Source of the DNA: Variovorax sp. RA8
GTDB taxonomy: Bacteria; Pseudomonadota; Gammaproteobacteria; Burkholderiales; Burkholderiaceae_C
Direction of reading: 5' to 3'
Assembly (NCBI RefSeq): GCF_901827175.1
Contig: NZ_LR594662.1
Span: 186,001-250,000 of the forward strand
Length of the DNA stretch: 64,000 nt
Shown here piece after piece: positions 9,635 through 18,218 of this stretch. The notes beneath the pieces were generated by a model. It made no database searches. It was not told the DNA's origin and saw nothing but the letters and a program-made list of their open reading frames with translations. Position numbers and translations under genes: made by a program. Positions within the stretch are counted from its first letter, which is position 1; the number at the start of each line of letters is the position of its first letter.

Positions 9635-10612
9635 ATGAAGTCATTCGCCATTCATGCCGTCATGGCCGGCACCCTGCTCGCCCTCGGCCAGGCAGCGTTC
9701 GCGCAGCAGGCCGACAGCTACCCCTCCAAGCCCGTGCGCATCGTGTTCGGGTTTCCCGCCGGCAGCGCGACCGACGTGGCGGCGCGGCGCGTGGCCGCCA
9801 AGCTCAGCGCAGAGCTGGGCCAGTCCTTCTACGTCGAGAACCGCCCCGGCGCAAACGGCAACATCGGCGGCGAGGCCGCGGCCAAGGCGCGTCCCGACGG
9901 CTATACGCTGCTGGCCGCGACCATCAGCGAGATGGCGATCAACAAGCCGGCCGGCATTCGCATGAGCTACGACCCGGCCAAGGACTTCGTCCCGGTCGGC
10001 CTGCTGTTCACCAGCAACCCGGTGCTGGTGTCGAGCAACGCGTCCAAGCTCGAGACCGTGCCCCAGCTCGTCGCACGTGCCAAGGCACGGCCCGGCGAGG
10101 TGAATTGGGCGGCGGTCAACGCATTCCAGCAGGTATTCGTCGCCTCGTTCGAGAAGGCCGCGGGCGTCAAGCTCAACGTCGTGCCCTACAAGGGCACCGC
10201 CTTCGCCATGACCGACGTGATCGGCGGCCAGCTCGACGGCATGGTGGGCTACCCGGCCGAAGCCATGGGCCACACCTCGGCCGGCCGCGCCAGGGCCCTG
10301 GGCCTGGGGGGCACGCAGCGCAACGCGTACATGCCCGACACGCCCACGCTCGGCGAGCTGGGCTATGCCGACATGGACCTGATCGCGTGGGGTGGCCTCT
10401 TCGCGCCCGCGGGCACGCCGCCCGCCATCGTCGACAAGCTCAACCGCGCGATCCGCAACGCCAACGCCACGCCCGACGTGCGCGAGGCGCTGGCCAAGAC
10501 GGGCTCGGAGGCCAAGCCCTACACCGCCGACCAGTTCGCCACCTTCGTGCGCAACGAGATCGCGCGCTGGGACAAGCTCGTGCACGAGACCGGCGTGAAG
10601 ATCGGCGAATGA
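9635..10612 (+). CDS. Bug-family (tripartite tricarboxylate transporter) solute-binding receptor
   Basis: This 325-residue periplasmic binding protein has a cleaved signal peptide (ending AFAQQ). It has the family's opening block YPSKPVRIVFGFPAGSATD and the NRPGANGNIGGE loop that contacts carboxylate ligands. AGGAG at 9621-9625 is well placed for the ATG at 9635; the longer open frame upstream is not needed. No TctA/TctB membrane genes lie nearby, as is common for orphan Bug proteins in Burkholderiales, so it may deliver ligand to a distant transporter or act as a sensor. It heads the operon running to 12570. Confidence 0.93.
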   Translation: MKSFAIHAVMAGTLLALGQAAFAQQADSYPSKPVRIVFGFPAGSATDVAARRVAAKLSAELGQSFYVENRPGANGNIGGEAAAKARPDGYTLLAATISEMAINKPAGIRMSYDPAKDFVPVGLLFTSNPVLVSSNASKLETVPQLVARAKARPGEVNWAAVNAFQQVFVASFEKAAGVKLNVVPYKGTAFAMTDVIGGQLDGMVGYPAEAMGHTSAGRARALGLGGTQRNAYMPDTPTLGELGYADMDLIAWGGLFAPAGTPPAIVDKLNRAIRNANATPDVREALAKTGSEAKPYTADQFATFVRNEIARWDKLVHETGVKIGE

Positions 10613-10667
10613 GCGCGTCGCCGGCCCGTCCTGCACTTTTCCAACCCGTCCACAAGAAAGCCGACCC

Positions 10668-11162
10668 ATGACCGCCGTCCAGAAGACCTACGAGATGCCC
10701 ATCCAGACGCCGACCCCGCAGCAGATGCAGTCTCGCGTGGCCCGCTTCAAGAACCTGCGCTACCCGCCCGACCGCTACCCCGACAGCCAGCTGCCGGGGC
10801 ACGTGCGGCGCAACTACCTCGTGATCGGGCGCGGTCTCGTCGTCGAGGGCGGCAAGGACCCGATGTCGGCGATCGCCATCGACGAGGGCTTCCAGATGTC
10901 GTACGTCGAGGCCGAGCCCGGCAACGGCCCGAAGCTGCACAACCACGACACCAACGAGACCTTCGTCGCGATCAAGGGCCGCTGGCGCGTCATCTGGGGC
11001 CTGAACGAGGAGCACTCGGTCGACCTCGACCCGCTGGACGTCTGCTCGATGCCGGCCTACACGCCGCGCCGCTTCATCAACCTCGAGCCCGGCGAAGGCA
11101 GCACCCAGGGCCTGCTGCTCGCGGTGCAGCCGGGCAACGCGCCCAACTGCGAGTTCATGTGA
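10668..11162 (+). CDS. Cupin-domain protein
   Basis: This 164-residue single-domain protein contains the cupin metal-site pattern KLHNHDTNETFVAIKGRW (two His, then Glu) in residues about 87-104. The second-motif region ends with YTPRRFINLEPGEG. Such small cupins are dioxygenases, isomerases or sensors; the sequence does not settle which. It follows the Bug receptor by 55 bases and overlaps the hydrolase start at 11159 by four bases (GTGA), which indicates co-translation. In this context it probably takes part in breakdown of the acid imported by the receptor. Confidence 0.85.
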   Translation: MTAVQKTYEMPIQTPTPQQMQSRVARFKNLRYPPDRYPDSQLPGHVRRNYLVIGRGLVVEGGKDPMSAIAIDEGFQMSYVEAEPGNGPKLHNHDTNETFVAIKGRWRVIWGLNEEHSVDLDPLDVCSMPAYTPRRFINLEPGEGSTQGLLLAVQPGNAPNCEFM

Positions 11163-11878
11163 GCGGCGCCGCAGACGACATCGCGCGCGAGGTGGTGCGC
11201 ACCGCGCGCCGCGGCGTGCCGCTGGCGATCTGGCACCGTGCGGGCCTCGACGCGCCGCGGCCGCTCGTGCTGATCGGCCATGGCGGCGCCGGCCACAAGA
11301 CCGCGCCCGCGGTCGAGCGCGTGGCACATGCGCTGGTCCGGCAGGCCGGCTTCGTGGTCGCCGCAATCGATGGCCCCGTGCACGGCGAACGCGCCGCGGC
11401 GGGCGAGGGCGCCGACGCCGTGCGCGACCGCTTCCGCATGCTCTGGGCGGATGGCGGCAGCGTGGAGCCCATGGTGGCCGACTGGACCGACGCCCTGGAT
11501 GAGCTGTGCGCCATGCCCCTCGTCGATGCCACGGCCATCGGCTGGTACGGCCTCTCGATGGGCACCGCGTACGGCCTGCCCGTCGTCGGCCGCACGCCGC
11601 GCGTGCGCTGCGCCGTGCTCGGGCTCTGGGGCGCCTGCCGCCCGCGCGCCGACGAGATCCTGCAGCAGGCCGCGGCGGTGCGCGTGCCCGTGCTGTTCCA
11701 GTCCAAGCCGGACGACGAGATCATCACGATCGCCGGTGCGCGCGCGGTCTTCGCGGCGCTCGGCTCGGCCGACAAGCGCCTCACGCTGCACCCGGGCCGG
11801 CACATCGACATCGGCGAGCCGCAAATGGCCGAGGCGGTGGATTTCCTGCAGCGCCAGCTGCAGCGCGTGCCTGCATGA
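11159..11878 (+). CDS. Alpha/beta hydrolase (dienelactone-hydrolase-like)
   Basis: The 239-residue protein has an oxyanion-hole segment (LIGHGGAGHK), a nucleophile elbow GLSMG in WYGLSMGTAYG, a likely acid in SKPDDE and a terminal histidine in PGRHIDIG. These form a plausible Ser-Asp-His triad. The GTG start overlaps the cupin stop, and the 3' end overlaps the next gene as ATGA. It likely hydrolyses an ester or lactone intermediate of the pathway encoded by this operon; the substrate cannot be told from sequence. Confidence 0.85.
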   Translation: MSGAADDIAREVVRTARRGVPLAIWHRAGLDAPRPLVLIGHGGAGHKTAPAVERVAHALVRQAGFVVAAIDGPVHGERAAAGEGADAVRDRFRMLWADGGSVEPMVADWTDALDELCAMPLVDATAIGWYGLSMGTAYGLPVVGRTPRVRCAVLGLWGACRPRADEILQQAAAVRVPVLFQSKPDDEIITIAGARAVFAALGSADKRLTLHPGRHIDIGEPQMAEAVDFLQRQLQRVPA

Positions 11879-12570
11879 GGGACGGTGCATCCGCGCCCGT
11901 GCAGCCGCGCCACCGCATCCTCCAGGCGCCGCCGGCACCGCCCGCCACGCTCGTCGAGGCCCTGCGCGCCTGTGCGACCGCGAACCTCGCCGACGGCCTG
12001 CCGCAGGTGCAGGTCGCCCTGGGCCTGGTGCCGCGCCATGCCGCGGCCGGCGTGCTGTGCGGACCCGCGCTCACGGTGCGCGTGGATGCCGGCGACAACT
12101 TGTTGGCCCAGCACGCCATCGACCTGGCGCGGCCGGGCGACGTGATCGTGATCGACGGTGCGGCCGGCCCGGAGCGCGCGCTCGTGGGGGAGACCATGGC
12201 CCGCTGGGCGCATGCGCGCGGCGTCGCCGGCTTCGTGGTCGACGGCGCTGTGCGCGATCTGGAGTACCTGCGCCAGGGGCCGTTGCCCGTCTATTCGCGC
12301 AGTGTCTCGCCGCGTGGCCCCACGCGAACGGGCGGCGGCGAGGTCTACGGCGAGGTCGGCGTGGGCGGCGCGGTGGTGCGTGCGGGCGACCTGGTCGTGG
12401 GTGATCTCGACGGCGTGGTCTGCGTGCCGCAGGCGCTGGCCCAGGCCGCGAACGAGGCCTGCCTGCAGCTCATGGCGCGCGAGCGCGAGACCTTCGAGGC
12501 GATCCGCCGCGGCACGCTCTCGCGGGCCTGGATCGCGCAGGCGCTGACCCGCGACGCTGCATCCCGTTGA
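11875..12570 (+). CDS. RraA-like / 4-hydroxy-4-methyl-2-oxoglutarate-type aldolase
   Basis: The 231-residue protein belongs to the RraA/HMG-CHA aldolase fold. It contains GPALTVRVDAGDN, GDVIVIDGA, the VDGAVRDLEYL motif with the conserved Arg-Asp, and GDLDGVVCVP near the end. Family members are either pyruvate-releasing class II aldolases that also decarboxylate oxaloacetate, or RNase E inhibitors. The catabolic setting behind a hydrolase and cupin favours the aldolase role, as in protocatechuate 4,5-cleavage or gallate routes. The ATG overlaps the hydrolase stop. It is the last gene of the operon. Confidence 0.85.
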   Translation: MRDGASAPVQPRHRILQAPPAPPATLVEALRACATANLADGLPQVQVALGLVPRHAAAGVLCGPALTVRVDAGDNLLAQHAIDLARPGDVIVIDGAAGPERALVGETMARWAHARGVAGFVVDGAVRDLEYLRQGPLPVYSRSVSPRGPTRTGGGEVYGEVGVGGAVVRAGDLVVGDLDGVVCVPQALAQAANEACLQLMARERETFEAIRRGTLSRAWIAQALTRDAASR

Positions 12571-12602
12571 ACCTAAGCCTTCGATGGCGAAGAAGCAAAC
12601 CC

Positions 12603-12677
12603 ATGCCGACGAACACAGTGAAGGCGGCGCGGGTACACGAGTTTGGCGGCCCAGGGTGGCTCAGGCCCCTTCGATGA
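12603..12677 (+). pseudogene. N-terminal remnant of a quinone oxidoreductase-like gene
   Basis: A 24-codon frame beginning at ATG 12603 reads MPTNTVKAARVHEFGGPGWL and then stops. The block KAxRVHEFGGP closely resembles the first strand of zinc-free quinone oxidoreductases of the MDR superfamily, which normally run to about 325 residues. Nothing downstream continues the family; the sequence runs into the DUF1330 gene on the other strand. I read it as a deletion remnant. The match is short, so a chance resemblance is possible. Confidence 0.5.
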
Positions 12678-12951
12678 TCCGCAGATCCCGTTCGGCACCG
12701 TCGCCGAGCGCGTGCAGCGCGGCCTGGTAGGCGGGGCTGTCATGCACGGCCAGCGCCTGCTCGACGCTGTCGAACTCGATCAGCACGGTGCGTTCGGGCA
12801 ATCCGTACTCATAGACTTTCGCGGGCAGGCCGCGCGCCAGGAAGCGCCCGCCGCCGGCGGTGATCGCAGGGCCGGCGAGCTTCGCGTAGGCGGCAATTTT
12901 GTCGGCGTCCTTGATGGCACGGTATGCGCTGACCCAATAGGCTTTTGCCAT
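12661..12951 (-). CDS. DUF1330-family small protein
   Basis: The 96-residue protein starts MAKAYWVSAYRAIKD and contains FLARGLPAKVYEYG and RTVLIEFDSVEQALAVHDSPAYQ, which are hallmarks of the DUF1330 ferredoxin-like-fold family. The longer open frame upstream (to 13137) has no family similarity, so the ATG at 12951 is used. Function is unknown. The fold is shared with dimeric alpha-beta-barrel enzymes that act on small substrates. It is divergent from the LysR gene at 13143. Confidence 0.88.
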   Translation of the reverse strand: MAKAYWVSAYRAIKDADKIAAYAKLAGPAITAGGGRFLARGLPAKVYEYGLPERTVLIEFDSVEQALAVHDSPAYQAALHALGDGAERDLRIIEGA

Positions 12952-13142
12952 GGTGATTCGTCTCTCTCTGTTGCTGAGCGAGCAATATAGCCTGGGCTTG
13001 CTGCTGGCCTGCCGGCCGCAGGCTGACCCCATCACCGATCGCGCGGCGGTTGCGATCGACCGGCCATGATCGGGACGCCGGCGGCTCGGCATCGAATCGC
13101 CGGTTAAGCTGGCCTGGTCGATCACCTGCAGGCACATGCACC

Positions 13143-14072
13143 ATGTCCCGAGACCCCGGACTCCACCTCAAGAACCCGACCTCGCTGCGTTACTTCTACG
13201 AAGTGGCGCAAGCCGGCTCCTTCCGGCGTGCGGCCGAGCGCACGCATGTCGCGGCATCCGCCATCAACCGGCAGGTGAAGAATCTCGAAGAGGAGATCGG
13301 TGCAATGCTTTTCGAGCGCGGACGCGGGCGCGGCGGCCTGAAGCTCACCTCCGCCGGTGAGGTCTTCATCCACCACGTCAAGCGCGCAATGGGCGAGATC
13401 GCGACGGCCCGCACCGAGGTCGATGCGCTGCGCGGGCTGCAGCGCGGCACCATCAACTTCGGCGTCAACGAAGGCTTTTCGCGCGAACTGCTGCCGCAGA
13501 TGCTGGCTTCTTTTCACAAGAAGTACCCGGGCGTGAACTACGAAGTCACGGTCGCGAGCTCGCCCCGGCTGGTGGAGCTGGCGCTCGGCGACGAGATCGA
13601 TTTCGCGCTCGGCTACAACACGCCCGCGCATGCGGGCCTGACTATCCTGGCCAAGCGCGACGTGGGCTCCTGCGTGATGGTGCCGCGCAAGCATCCGCTG
13701 GCCCAGCGCAGCTGGGTGCGGCTGACCGACTGCGCGGCCTACGACCTGGTACTGCCCGACACCAGCCTGGCGCTGCGCGCCACGCTGGACCAGATGTTCG
13801 CGCGCGTGGACATGAAGCCGCGCGCGGTGCTCACCACCAATTCCTACGAGTTGATGCGCAGCGCGGCCTCCGCCGGCGTCGGCATCGCGATCCTCACCCA
13901 GTACCTCTTCGGACGAGACCCCAATCATCCCGACGCAGCCTTCGTGCCGATCCGCGACTCGCGCATCAAGCCGCAAGTGCTGGTGTGCTGCACGCGCGCC
14001 GGGCGCCATCTTTCGGTGGCCAGTCTTTCGCTGATCGAAGAGATCCGCAACGCGTTGCGCCACAAGCTCTAA
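13143..14072 (+). CDS. LysR-family transcriptional regulator
   Basis: The 309-residue protein has the LysR winged helix-turn-helix (GSFRRAAERTHVAASAINRQVKNLEEE, about residues 22-48) and an effector-binding domain with ELALGDEIDFALGY. The ATG at 13143 fits the LysR start; the open frame upstream to 13050 is not conserved. It lies directly upstream of, and in the same direction as, the acyl-CoA/ABC transporter set from 14214. A perfect inverted repeat of LysR type in the gap makes it the likely controller of that operon. Confidence 0.92.
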   Translation: MSRDPGLHLKNPTSLRYFYEVAQAGSFRRAAERTHVAASAINRQVKNLEEEIGAMLFERGRGRGGLKLTSAGEVFIHHVKRAMGEIATARTEVDALRGLQRGTINFGVNEGFSRELLPQMLASFHKKYPGVNYEVTVASSPRLVELALGDEIDFALGYNTPAHAGLTILAKRDVGSCVMVPRKHPLAQRSWVRLTDCAAYDLVLPDTSLALRATLDQMFARVDMKPRAVLTTNSYELMRSAASAGVGIAILTQYLFGRDPNHPDAAFVPIRDSRIKPQVLVCCTRAGRHLSVASLSLIEEIRNALRHKL

Positions 14073-14112
14073 GGCGGCGCCCAGAGGGAAACAGCATGGG
14101 GAGGGTTTCCCC

Positions 14113-14137
14113 TTGCGTTCGAATATTGCGAACGCAA
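14113..14137. promoter_or_regulatory. LysR-type operator (perfect 9-bp inverted repeat)
   Basis: The arms TTGCGTTCG (14113-14121) and CGAACGCAA (14129-14137) are exact inverse complements around a seven-base AT-rich centre. The inner TTCG-N7-CGAA satisfies the LysR T-N11-A rule (T14119, A14131). It sits about 18 bases before the -35 element of the acuI promoter, the usual place for a LysR recognition site. Confidence 0.75.
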
Positions 14138-14154
14138 ATGGACGCTTTTCATTC

Positions 14155-14183
14155 TTGCCGGGCGCATTGGCCGTCGATAGATT
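14155..14183 (+). promoter_or_regulatory. Sigma-70-type promoter for the acuI operon
   Basis: TTGCCG (14155-14160) and TAGATT (14178-14183) are separated by exactly 17 bases, and a good Shine-Dalgarno AAGGA (14204-14208) follows before the ATG at 14214. The -35 departs from consensus, as expected for an activator-dependent promoter. Confidence 0.65.
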
Positions 14184-14213
14184 CGCGCTCATCGACAACC
14201 AAGAAGGACCGGA

Positions 14214-15203
14214 ATGGGCGTGTTCAAGGCCATATTGCTGGAGCGTCGCGAGGAGCGATTCGATGCTTCGCTGCGCAATCTAGACGACTCGGCACTGCCC
14301 GATTTCGACGTGACGCTGCGGGTCGAATATTCGTCGCTCAACTACAAGGACGCGCTGGCGATCACGAACCGCGGCCCCGTGGTGCGCCATTGGCCGATGG
14401 TGCCGGGCATCGACGGCGCAGGGGTCGTCGAGCACAGCCGTCATCCCGAGTTCTCGGCCGGCGACCGCGTGATCCTCAACGGCTGGGGTGCCGGCGAGCA
14501 GCACTGGGGCTGCCTGGCCGAGCGCGCTCGACTCAAGGGCGAATGGCTCGTGCCGATGCCCGATCGGCTGGATGCGCGCACCGCCATGGCCGTGGGCACC
14601 GCGGGATACACGGCCATGCTCTGCGTCCAGGCGCTGGAACGCCATCGCGTGCGCCCGGACGATGGCGAGATCCTCGTGACCGGCGCCTCGGGCGGCGTTG
14701 GCAGCGTGGCGATCAGTCTGCTTGCCGGCCGTGGTTTCCGCGTGGTCGCATCCACCGGCCGCGCTGCCGAAGCGGACTACCTCAAGCGCATCGGCGCAGC
14801 GGAAGTGGTCGACCGCGCAACGCTTTCCTCTCCGGGCAAGCCGCTCGGCAAGGAGCGTTGGGCCGGGGTGGTCGATTCGGTGGGCAGCCACACCCTGGTG
14901 AATGCCTGCGCCACCACCCGCTATGGCGGTGTGGTCACGGCCTGCGGCCTGGCGCAGGGCATGGACATGCCCGGCACGGTGGCGCCCTTCATCCTGCGCG
15001 GCGTGACCCTTGTCGGCGTCGATTCGGTGATGGCGCCGCGCGCAGATCGGCTGAGCGCCTGGCAGCGGCTGTCGCAGGAACTCGACCGCGAGCGGCTGGC
15101 CCTGATCACGCACGAGATCCCGCTGGCCTCGACGCTCGACGCCGCGCCCGCGCTGCTTGCGGGCAGCGTGCGCGGCCGCACCGTCGTGAACGTGCGTGCC
15201 TGA
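14214..15203 (+). CDS. acuI: AcuI/YhdH-family NADPH-dependent acrylyl-CoA reductase-like oxidoreductase
   Basis: This 329-residue member of the MDR superfamily lacks the zinc site. Typical AcuI segments are LRVEYSSLNYKDALAIT, VPGIDGAGVV and the NADP-binding GASGGVGSVAISLL (about residues 155-170). Characterised relatives reduce acryloyl-CoA to propionyl-CoA with NADPH. It begins the operon, 31 bases after the -10 element, and is followed immediately by an acyl-CoA ligase. Here it may reduce an enoyl-CoA formed from the imported acid. The family is certain; the substrate is inferred. Confidence 0.88.
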   Translation: MGVFKAILLERREERFDASLRNLDDSALPDFDVTLRVEYSSLNYKDALAITNRGPVVRHWPMVPGIDGAGVVEHSRHPEFSAGDRVILNGWGAGEQHWGCLAERARLKGEWLVPMPDRLDARTAMAVGTAGYTAMLCVQALERHRVRPDDGEILVTGASGGVGSVAISLLAGRGFRVVASTGRAAEADYLKRIGAAEVVDRATLSSPGKPLGKERWAGVVDSVGSHTLVNACATTRYGGVVTACGLAQGMDMPGTVAPFILRGVTLVGVDSVMAPRADRLSAWQRLSQELDRERLALITHEIPLASTLDAAPALLAGSVRGRTVVNVRA

Positions 15204-15204
15204 T

Positions 15205-17367
15205 ATGCACGCTCCTTTCTCCGACGCCGTGCCTCTGCGCGATCTCACCCCCTTGATGCGCCCGGCCTCCGTGGCCGTGCTGGGCGCTTCGCCGCGGCCG
15301 GATTCCTTCGGCAACTCGGTGGTGAAGAACCTGCTCGCCGCGGGCTATGGGGGCAGCATCTACCCGATCCATCCCTCGGCTGCCGAGGTGGAAGGGCTGC
15401 GCTGTTTCGCCGACCTGCAGGATCTGCCCGAGGCACCCGACTGCGCCGTGGTCGCGTTGCCGGCGGACAAGGTGTTGCCCGCGCTGTCGCAGGCCGCCCG
15501 GCGCGGCCTCCGTGCGGCGGTGATCTTCGCCAGCGGTTTTGCCGAACTGGGCGAGGCCGGTCGCGCGCTGCAGGCCGAGCTGGCCGAGCTGTGCGCGCGC
15601 ACCGGGCTGCTGGTGTGCGGGCCCAACTGCCTGGGGCTCGCCAATCTGCACGACCGCATCTCGCTCTACAGCGCACCGTTGCCGGAACCGCTGCGGGTGG
15701 GCGGTGTCGCCATTGCGTCGCATTCGGGCTCGGGCTGCATTGCCCTGGCCGGGGTCGGCCGCTTCGGGCTGAGCCACCTCGTGTCGGTCGGCAATGCGGC
15801 CGTGCTCGACGTGGACGACTACCTCGGCTTCTTTGCCGACGATCCGAACACGCGGGTGGCCGCGCTCTTCATGGAATCGGTCCGGCATCCCGCGCGCTTC
15901 CTGGAAGCCGCGGCGCGCATGCGTGCGGCAGGCAAGCAGGTGGTGGTACTGAAGGTCGGGCGTTCGGCGCAGGGCGCGGCCGCCACGGCTGCGCACACTG
16001 GCTCGCTGGCGGGCTCGCACGCGGCGGCCGTGGACTTCTTTCGCCGGGCCGGCGTGGTGCTGGTCGAGGACATGGACGAGATGGTCGAGACTTGCGCGCT
16101 CATGGTCGAGTCGGCCAGGCGGCCGGCAGGCGATGGTCTCGCCGTGATCAACGTCAGTGGCGGCGAGGTGGCGCTCACCTGCGACCTGGCGCAGGCGGCG
16201 GGGCTTCGCTTCCCGCCGCTCGCTGCGACCACGCTCGATGCCTTGCGCGCCTGCCTGCCGGCCTTCGCCACGCCGAGCAATCCGCTGGATGCCACCGGCG
16301 CGGCGGTCTTCGACATGACGATGTATGCACGGGCCGTCGACGCCCTGCTCGAGGACCCGGGCGTCGCACTGCTGGCCGTCTCGCAGGATTGCCCGGTGAG
16401 CCTGGGCGCCCAGGGGGCGCAGACGTACCGGGCCATCGCCGCCGCGACAGCCGCCGCGGCCGCACGGACGGACAAGCCGATCGCCTTCTACAGCAATGTG
16501 GGCGGTGGCTTGCACCCGCACGCCATCGAGCCACTGGCGGGCAGCGGCGTGGCCGCGCTGCAAGGCGCGCGGGCTGCGTTGGTGGCGATGCGGCACTTCA
16601 TCGATTGGCATCTCTGGCAGCCGCCCCTCGCGCCCGGGGATGTCGCCGTGCTCGAAGCCGATGCGGCATGGTCCGATCGACTCGCCAGCGGACAGGCGCT
16701 CTCGGAGCACGAGGCCAAGCGCTTCCTCGAGGCGCATGGCATCCGCACCACCCGCGAAGCGCGCGCCGCGGACGCGGAGCAGGCCGTGCAGGCAGCGGAA
16801 GCGATCGGCTTTCCCGTCGTTATGAAGATCGATTCGCCGGACATTCCCCACAAGACCGAGGCCGGCGGCGTGCGCCTGGCGCTGCGTACGCAAGCGGAGG
16901 TGCGCGCTGCATTCGGCGAGATGCTGGCGACGGTGCGCGAGCGCATGCCCGCGGCGCGCGTCGACGGTGTGCTGATCCAGGAGATGGTGCACGGCGGCGT
17001 CGAGATGATCGCCGGGTTGTCGCGCCAGGCGCCCTTCGGCCATGCGGTGGTCGCGGGCTCGGGTGGCGTGTGGGTCGAGCTGGTGCGCGACAGCAGTCTC
17101 GCGCTGTCGCCGGTCGATGCGCCGCGCGCCACTGCGCTGGTGGGCAGCACGCGTGCCGCACGGCTGCTCGACGGATTCCGTGGCGCCGCGCCGGCGGATC
17201 GCCGGGCCTTCGAGGCGCTGATCGTGCGCCTGTCGCAGATCGGCAGCGCCTACGCCGACTACATCGAGGCCATCGACCTCAATCCCGTTGCCGTACTCGC
17301 CCAGGGCGAAGGCGTGCGAGTGCTGGACGCGCTCGTCGAGCTCCGGGCCCCAGCCTTCCATCCATGA
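15205..17367 (+). CDS. ADP-forming acyl-CoA synthetase (acetate-CoA ligase family)
   Basis: The 720-residue protein has the full architecture of NDP-forming acyl-CoA ligases. It has a CoA-binding domain (residues about 15-110, PASVAVLGASPRPDSFGNSV), then ligase-CoA flavodoxin-like domains with a motif resembling the phosphohistidine loop (AAHTGSLAGS). A C-terminal ATP-grasp domain follows (about 490-715, VVMKIDSPDIPHKTEAGGV). It would convert a carboxylic acid to its CoA thioester. The ATG at 15205 lies one base after the acuI stop; a GTG at 15196 is also possible. It is placed between reductase and hydratase genes of the same pathway. Confidence 0.9.
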   Translation: MHAPFSDAVPLRDLTPLMRPASVAVLGASPRPDSFGNSVVKNLLAAGYGGSIYPIHPSAAEVEGLRCFADLQDLPEAPDCAVVALPADKVLPALSQAARRGLRAAVIFASGFAELGEAGRALQAELAELCARTGLLVCGPNCLGLANLHDRISLYSAPLPEPLRVGGVAIASHSGSGCIALAGVGRFGLSHLVSVGNAAVLDVDDYLGFFADDPNTRVAALFMESVRHPARFLEAAARMRAAGKQVVVLKVGRSAQGAAATAAHTGSLAGSHAAAVDFFRRAGVVLVEDMDEMVETCALMVESARRPAGDGLAVINVSGGEVALTCDLAQAAGLRFPPLAATTLDALRACLPAFATPSNPLDATGAAVFDMTMYARAVDALLEDPGVALLAVSQDCPVSLGAQGAQTYRAIAAATAAAAARTDKPIAFYSNVGGGLHPHAIEPLAGSGVAALQGARAALVAMRHFIDWHLWQPPLAPGDVAVLEADAAWSDRLASGQALSEHEAKRFLEAHGIRTTREARAADAEQAVQAAEAIGFPVVMKIDSPDIPHKTEAGGVRLALRTQAEVRAAFGEMLATVRERMPAARVDGVLIQEMVHGGVEMIAGLSRQAPFGHAVVAGSGGVWVELVRDSSLALSPVDAPRATALVGSTRAARLLDGFRGAAPADRRAFEALIVRLSQIGSAYADYIEAIDLNPVAVLAQGEGVRVLDALVELRAPAFHP

Positions 17368-17383
17368 ACTCTGGAGACTCACC

Positions 17384-18208
17384 ATGAACTACCGATGCAT
17401 CAGCGTGTCCGTCGACCGCTGGATCGCGACCCTCACGCTCAACCGTCCCGAGAAGATGAATGCGCTCGACGACGACATCCTGCTGGAGATGCAGCATGCA
17501 CTCGATGCGCTGGAGCAGGACGAATCGGTGCGCGCACTGATCATCACCGGCGAAGGCCGCGCCTTCTGCGCCGGTTTCGACCTGAGCCCGCGCGAAGAGC
17601 CCCTGACCACCGTCAAGGACTGGCGCGACCACGTGAAGCTCGGCAACGACACCTGGTTTCGCATCTGGCGCTCGCGCCTGCCGGTGGTCGCGGCGGTCAA
17701 CGGCTATTGCCTGGGCGGCGGCTGCGACCTGTCGATGGTGTGCGACATCACGATCGCCTCCGACAAGGCCGAGTTCGGCGAGCCCGAGATCCAGTTCCAG
17801 TCCGCGCCGCCCTTTGCGATCATGCCCTGGGTCCTGGGCATGAAGAAGACCAAGGAACTGCTGCTCACGGGGGATCGCATCGGCGCCGAAGAAGCGGTGC
17901 GCATCGGCCTGGCCAATCGCGTGGTTCCCGCCGCGAACCTGATGCAGGAAGCGCAGCGCCTGGCGCTGAAGCTCGCGATGATCCCGCCGCCCGCCATGCA
18001 GCTCAACAAGCAGGGCCTCAACCGCGCCTACGACCTGCGTGGATTCCAGTCGACGGTCGACCTCGGGGCAGAGATCTTCACCCTGGTGCTGATGTCCGAG
18101 TCGCAGGAGTCGCGCGACTTCTTCGAGGTCGCGGCAAAGCAGGGCCTGAAGGCCGCTTTCAAGTGGCGCGACGCGCGCTTCGCGCTCGCCGGCGAAACCG
18201 TCGCCTAG
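17384..18208 (+). CDS. Enoyl-CoA hydratase/isomerase (crotonase family)
   Basis: The 274-residue crotonase has the two oxyanion-hole segments, GEGRAFCAGFDL and NGYCLGGGCDLSM, and the active-site acidic region AEFGEPEIQFQSAP. The start ATG 17384 is preceded by CTGGAG. Crotonases hydrate or isomerise enoyl-CoA thioesters, and the preceding acyl-CoA ligase supplies such a substrate. An isomerase or hydrolase activity is also possible within the family. It is 16 bases downstream of the ligase and 10 bases upstream of the ABC ATPase. Confidence 0.9.
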   Translation: MNYRCISVSVDRWIATLTLNRPEKMNALDDDILLEMQHALDALEQDESVRALIITGEGRAFCAGFDLSPREEPLTTVKDWRDHVKLGNDTWFRIWRSRLPVVAAVNGYCLGGGCDLSMVCDITIASDKAEFGEPEIQFQSAPPFAIMPWVLGMKKTKELLLTGDRIGAEEAVRIGLANRVVPAANLMQEAQRLALKLAMIPPPAMQLNKQGLNRAYDLRGFQSTVDLGAEIFTLVLMSESQESRDFFEVAAKQGLKAAFKWRDARFALAGETVA

Positions 18209-18218
18209 GGCACCGGCC

